This document shows, piece by piece, positions 6,950 to 10,243 of a stretch of 10,243 nucleotides of DNA. A program made the translations under genes and the position numbers. Every line of letters starts with the position of its first letter. Position 1 is the first letter of the stretch. Source of the stretch: Amylibacter sp. Lineage in GTDB: Bacteria > Pseudomonadota > Alphaproteobacteria > Rhodobacterales > Rhodobacteraceae. The DNA lies in NCBI GenBank assembly GCA_027083485.1, contig JALWOO010000840.1, positions 1 to 10,243 of the forward strand. The letters are read 5' to 3'. The notes under the pieces are model-generated. The model had not been told where the DNA came from, did no database searches, and saw only the letters and a program-made list of their open reading frames with translations.

Positions 6950-8259
6950 TCCGTTTTATTGCAATTTGCGTCACCACAATCGTGCTGGCATTGCCTGCTG
7001 CCGCCCAGATCAAAATTCAGGAGGTCACATCCCCGGGCGGGATCAAGGCCTGGCTGGTAGAAGAACACGCCATTCCGTTCATTGCTTTGCAGATCGGCAT
7101 GAAGGGCGGCGCGTCCTTTGATGCGCCGGACAAACAGGGCGCAAGCAGCCTGATGATGGCTTTGCTCGAAGAAGGCACCGGCGACATGGATGCGGCGGCC
7201 TTTTTGCGGGCAACCGAATCCCTTGCCGCGAAGTTTTCCTATAGCGCAGGGCGCGATTCCCTGATGGTTTCGGCGCGTGTGCTGACCTCCAACGCGGATC
7301 AGGCGCTGGATTTGTTGAAACAGGCGATCACCAACCCTGCCTTTAATCAGGTGGCGTTTGATCGGGTCAAGGCGCAGGTGCTTTCGGGGTTGGAATCGGA
7401 AAAATCCGATCCGGATACGATTGCCGGTAAAACCATGGATGCGCTGGCCTATGGGGATCATCCCTATGCGCGGCCTGTGGACGGGTCGGTGGAAACGGTG
7501 CAATCGCTGACGGTTGCCGATATTGTCGAGGCTCACAAAAAGGGCCTGACCCGCGCCCATATGGTGATTGGCGTGGTCGGGGATGTAACGGCAGAACAGC
7601 TCGGCCCGATGCTGGACCGGTTGCTTGGCGATTTGCCGGCCAGCGGGCCGGAGTTGCCCAAAGACGTGGAATTCGGCGCGCCGGGGGGCATCAAGGTCGT
7701 GGAATTCGACACCCCGCAATCGGTGGCTGTCTGGGCGCATAAGGGCATCAAACGGCATGATCCGCAGTTTCTGGCCGCCTATGTGATGAACCACATCTTA
7801 GGTGGCGGCGGTTTCGGGTCGCGCCTGACCGACGAGGTGCGCGAAAAACGGGGCCTGACCTATGGCATATATTCCTATGTGGCGGCGCTGGACCATACCA
7901 ATTTTGTGGGCGGCAGCGTTGCCTCGGCCAATGACAAAATTGCCGAAGCGGTGCAAGTGGTGCGCGATGAATGGGCGCGGGCGGCAACGGGTGATTTCAC
8001 TTTGGAAGAGCTGCAGGACGCGCAGAAATACCTGACCGGTTCCTATCCGCTGCGCTTTGGTTCCAACAGCAAAATTGCCCGTGTTCTGGTGGGAATGCAA
8101 CTGGACGACCTGCCGATTGACTACGTCAACACCCGCAACGACAAGGTGAATGCCCTGACGCTCGATGATATCAACAACGTGGCAAGACGGTTGTTGAAAC
8201 CGGATTTGATGCAATTTGTTGTGGTCGGCAAACCGGTCGGTTTGCCAGCGGAGCAATAA
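6946..8259 (+). CDS. Periplasmic M16B peptidase-family protein, non-zinc partner subunit
   Basis: The protein has 437 residues from ATG 6946. GAGG at 6935-6938 lies 7 nt upstream, and the signal peptide (1-20, core [12 protein letters not shown], ending AAA before Q21) begins at once; the in-frame ATG at 6916 would hide the signal behind ten polar residues. The zinc site is lost: where the partner has HFLEH this protein has SLMMA (68-72), so H, E and H become S68, M71 and A72. The C-terminal half keeps the segment [20 protein letters not shown] (292-311), containing the R299/Y306 pair known from M16B partner subunits. It should therefore form an active heterodimer with the preceding gene product, each giving what the other lacks. 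Both are secreted and translationally coupled, which supports 1:1 assembly. Alone it is predicted to be inactive. The physiological substrate cannot be inferred. Confidence 0.92.
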   Translation: MIRFIAICVTTIVLALPAAAQIKIQEVTSPGGIKAWLVEEHAIPFIALQIGMKGGASFDAPDKQGASSLMMALLEEGTGDMDAAAFLRATESLAAKFSYSAGRDSLMVSARVLTSNADQALDLLKQAITNPAFNQVAFDRVKAQVLSGLESEKSDPDTIAGKTMDALAYGDHPYARPVDGSVETVQSLTVADIVEAHKKGLTRAHMVIGVVGDVTAEQLGPMLDRLLGDLPASGPELPKDVEFGAPGGIKVVEFDTPQSVAVWAHKGIKRHDPQFLAAYVMNHILGGGGFGSRLTDEVREKRGLTYGIYSYVAALDHTNFVGGSVASANDKIAEAVQVVRDEWARAATGDFTLEELQDAQKYLTGSYPLRFGSNSKIARVLVGMQLDDLPIDYVNTRNDKVNALTLDDINNVARRLLKPDLMQFVVVGKPVGLPAEQ

Positions 8260-8293
8260 GCTTAACGCCGCTAAACACCCATGGCCGAATCGG

Positions 8294-8328
8294 CGGTGTT
8301 CATGCTATGTTTTGCGGTATGAACACCG
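8294..8328 (+). promoter_or_regulatory. Perfect 10-bp inverted repeat enclosing the mutL start
   Basis: CGGTGTTCAT (8294-8303) and ATGAACACCG (8319-8328) are exact inverted copies with a 15-nt spacer. In RNA the stem can grow by G-U, C-G and U-G pairs to 13 pairs with a 9-nt loop (8307-8315). The right arm begins with the likely mutL ATG (8319) and the loop contains the alternative in-frame ATG (8307). The element could be an operator (dyad) or an RNA hairpin controlling translation. It has no following T-run, so it is not a standard terminator. The repeat itself is certain; its role is inferred. Confidence 0.55.
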
Positions 8329-10148
8329 AAAACCCCAATATACGCCCCCGCATCCGACAACTGGATGACGCCGCCGCCAACCGCATCGCCGCCGGAGAGG
8401 TGGTCGAACGCCCCGCCAGCGCCATCAAGGAACTGGTGGAAAACGCCATAGATGCAGAGGCGCGGCGCATCGAGATTGCCTATGCGGATGGCGGCAAAAC
8501 CCTGATGCGGGTGTCCGATGACGGATACGGCATTCCGGCGGATGAACTGGAACTGGCCCTGTCGCGCCATGCCACGTCAAAAATTGATGGCTCCGATTTG
8601 CTGAACATTCACACTTTCGGTTTTCGCGGCGAGGCGTTGCCCTCTATGGGTGCTGTGGGGCGGCTTTCGATTACCTCCCGCGCGCAAGGCTCCGATGCGG
8701 CGGCGGTGATTTCCGTGAATGGCGGGCGGCTTGAGCCGGTGCGTCCGGCGGCCCTGTCCAAAGGCACGGTTGTGGAATTGCGCGACCTGTTTCATGCCAC
8801 ACCGGCACGGCTCAAATTCCTGCGCTCCGATCGGGCCGAGGCCACGGCGATTATCGGCGTAGTCAAACGGCTGGCCATGGCGGAACCCCACATCGGTTTC
8901 ACGCTTCGCGATGTATCCGGCGGCGGTGCCGGGCGGGTGGTGTTTCAGGTGGATCCGCAAAACGGCGATCTGTTTGATGCGCTGCACGGGCGGCTGGCAA
9001 AAATACTGGGCAATGATTTTGCCGCGAATTCCCTGCAAATAGATGCGGAGCGCGAGGGCATTTCCCTGACCGGTTTTGCCTCGCTGCCCACCTATTCGCG
9101 CGGCTCTGCGGTGGCGCAATATATGTTCGTGAACGGGCGTCCGGTAAAGGACAAGGTATTTTACGGGGCGATCCGCGCGGCCTATTCCGATTTTCTGCAC
9201 CGTGACCGGCATCCGGCGCTGGCGTTGTTTCTGGAATGCGCACCGGCGCTGGTGGATGTGAACGTGCATCCCGCCAAATCCGAGGTCCGTTTTCGCGATC
9301 CCGGACAGGCGCGCGGTCTGATCGTATCGGCCCTGCGTCATGCGCTGGCAGAGGCAGGGCATCGGGCATCTACCACGGTGGCGGATGCAACGCTGGGGGC
9401 CTTTCGCCCCGAAAACCGGCCGGTTGCGCCGGTGTACCAGATGCAGCCGCGCCCGTCCGGCGTATCGCTGCAACGGGCCTATGAAGCGCAACAACCGGCC
9501 TTTCAGGAAACCGCACCGGCCTATTCGGGGCGGGTGGAGCCGGTGCAGCCCGAACCCGTGGCGGCGGATCAGCCATTGGGCGCGGCGCGCGCACAGATAC
9601 ATGAAAACTATATCATCGCCCAAACGCCGGATGGCATGGTGATCGTGGATCAACATGCCGCGCACGAGCGGCTGGTCTATGAAAAACTGAAAACCCAGAT
9701 GGCCGAAAACGGGGTGGCGGCACAGGCGCTGTTGATCCCCGAAATTGTCGAATTGCCGCCTGAACGCCATGCGCAGATACTCGAGGCGGCACCGGAACTG
9801 GCGCGGCTCGGGTTGGTGCTGGAGGATTTTGGCGGCAGCGCCATTTGCGTTCGCGAAACGCCTGCCATTCTGGGGCAGGTCAATGCCGGCGCGATGATCC
9901 GCGATGTGTGCGATGAACTGGCGGATATGGACCAGACCCAGACGCTCAAGGACCGCATAGAGGCCATCCTGTCGCGTGTAGCCTGTCATGGCTCGATCCG
10001 CTCGGGCCGGATCATGCGGGCCGAGGAAATGAACGCCCTGTTGCGCGAAATGGAGGCCACGCCCCATTCCGGCCAATGCAACCACGGGCGGCCCACCTAT
10101 GTGGAACTGAAATTGTCCGATATCGAACGTCTGTTTGGCCGCACATGA
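8319..10148 (+). CDS. mutL: DNA mismatch repair protein MutL with endonuclease motif
   Basis: The protein has 609 residues from ATG 8319 (613 from ATG 8307); neither start has a good ribosome site. MutL links MutS mismatch recognition to strand removal. The GHKL ATPase domain shows [20 protein letters not shown] (21-40) with catalytic E38 and N42, DDGYGIP (67-73), [12 protein letters not shown] (100-111) and [20 protein letters not shown] (149-168). The transducer domain carries FVNGRPVKD (270-278) and [16 protein letters not shown] (312-327). A Pro/Ala/Gln-rich linker (about 365-418) follows. The C-terminal domain has [12 protein letters not shown] (444-455), an exact fit to the DQHA(X)2E(X)4E nicking-endonuclease motif, plus ACHGSIRSG (555-563) and QCNHGRP (586-592) of the metal site. 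This is the MutH-independent type typical of alphaproteobacteria, so strand discrimination is probably not by Dam methylation. The stop overlaps the next start by ATGA. Confidence 0.97.
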   Translation: MNTENPNIRPRIRQLDDAAANRIAAGEVVERPASAIKELVENAIDAEARRIEIAYADGGKTLMRVSDDGYGIPADELELALSRHATSKIDGSDLLNIHTFGFRGEALPSMGAVGRLSITSRAQGSDAAAVISVNGGRLEPVRPAALSKGTVVELRDLFHATPARLKFLRSDRAEATAIIGVVKRLAMAEPHIGFTLRDVSGGGAGRVVFQVDPQNGDLFDALHGRLAKILGNDFAANSLQIDAEREGISLTGFASLPTYSRGSAVAQYMFVNGRPVKDKVFYGAIRAAYSDFLHRDRHPALALFLECAPALVDVNVHPAKSEVRFRDPGQARGLIVSALRHALAEAGHRASTTVADATLGAFRPENRPVAPVYQMQPRPSGVSLQRAYEAQQPAFQETAPAYSGRVEPVQPEPVAADQPLGAARAQIHENYIIAQTPDGMVIVDQHAAHERLVYEKLKTQMAENGVAAQALLIPEIVELPPERHAQILEAAPELARLGLVLEDFGGSAICVRETPAILGQVNAGAMIRDVCDELADMDQTQTLKDRIEAILSRVACHGSIRSGRIMRAEEMNALLREMEATPHSGQCNHGRPTYVELKLSDIERLFGRT

Positions 10149-10243
10149 CGGTTTCGCTCGACTTCACAGACCCGCTTACGCTGGTGTTTCTGGCGGGTGC
10201 GGTGGGGCTGGTCATCCTGTTGCTGATGGTGTTTCTGGCTCTG
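10145..10243 (+). CDS. rmuC: N-terminus of a membrane-anchored protein, probably RmuC (runs off window)
   Basis: Only 33 codons are present, starting at an ATG that overlaps the mutL stop (ATGA). After a short acidic lead ([12 protein letters not shown]) comes one hydrophobic segment, [20 protein letters not shown] (about 13-32), fitting a single N-terminal membrane anchor. In Rhodobacterales mutL is commonly followed by rmuC, whose product is a nuclease-fold protein with an N-terminal membrane segment and a coiled coil, implicated in limiting DNA inversion and rearrangement. The identification rests on this context and on the anchor alone; the coiled coil and nuclease domain are outside the window. 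Any other single-pass membrane protein would look the same here. Confidence 0.55.
   Translation, partial: MTVSLDFTDPLTLVFLAGAVGLVILLLMVFLAL

Noticed and set aside
6745..7794. Minus-strand open frame of 349 codons opposite the second M16 gene
   Set aside because: It shadows a well-supported coding gene, bridges the ATGA junction of two plus-strand genes, and shows no domain.
8284..8294. Odd palindrome GCCGA-A-TCGGC just before the mutL inverted repeat
   Set aside because: Only five bases per arm around a single central base, too tight to fold as a hairpin, and short GC palindromes are frequent here. It may be part of an operator but cannot be supported alone.
8577..10085. Minus-strand open frame of 502 codons opposite mutL
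   Set aside because: The translation is low in recognisable motifs and rich in His, Arg and Gln; the plus strand encodes a complete MutL with all ATPase and endonuclease motifs.
1..10243. Mobile element, CRISPR array, toxin-antitoxin, prophage or new defence system
   Set aside because: No transposase, integrase, terminal repeats, direct-repeat arrays or paired small toxic ORFs were found. Apart from the sulfotransferase, the genes are conserved housekeeping or widespread families.

Overview
The window reads as a chromosomal housekeeping segment of an alphaproteobacterium, most likely a marine Rhodobacterales (Roseobacter-group) species. The evidence is a GC-rich composition, a short SDHAF4/DUF1674 protein divergent from rsmB, dapB divergent from rbfA, a MutL that carries its own endonuclease motif, and mutL followed directly by an rmuC-like gene. 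This placement rests on recognised protein motifs and remembered gene order, not on a search.

Layout: (1) bases 1-711, minus strand, the N-terminal 237 residues of the 16S rRNA methyltransferase RsmB. (2) 808-990, plus, a 60-residue SDHAF4-type succinate dehydrogenase assembly factor. (3) 1054-1830, plus, an unrecognised secreted protein with four cysteines, convergent with and overlapping by 9 nt (4) 1822-2634, minus, dapB of lysine/diaminopimelate synthesis. (5) 2753-3921, plus, rbfA (ribosome maturation) coupled to an AT-richer family-2 sulfotransferase. (6) 3922-4118, a 197-nt spacer with two small hairpins. (7) 4119-5536, plus, truB (tRNA pseudouridine 55 synthase) coupled to a DUF1643 protein. 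(8) 5615-8259, plus, two coupled M16 peptidase-family genes whose active-site elements are divided between them. (9) 8319-10148, plus, mutL, whose start lies in a 10-bp perfect inverted repeat, coupled to (10) 10145-end, the first 33 codons of a membrane-anchored protein, probably RmuC.

The plus-strand genes from 2753 onward form four consecutive two-gene units, each joined by an ATGA stop/start overlap: rbfA/sulfotransferase, truB/DUF1643, M16A/M16B and mutL/rmuC. Functional themes are translation (rsmB, rbfA, truB), cell-wall/lysine precursor supply (dapB), respiratory complex II assembly, periplasmic proteolysis and DNA repair.

I see no mobile element, CRISPR array, tRNA or rRNA gene, and no clearly novel multi-gene system. 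The most interesting points are the mutL start-codon hairpin, the complementary M16 pair, the compositionally distinct sulfotransferase inserted in the rbfA-truB neighbourhood, and the unrecognised cysteine-containing secreted protein.
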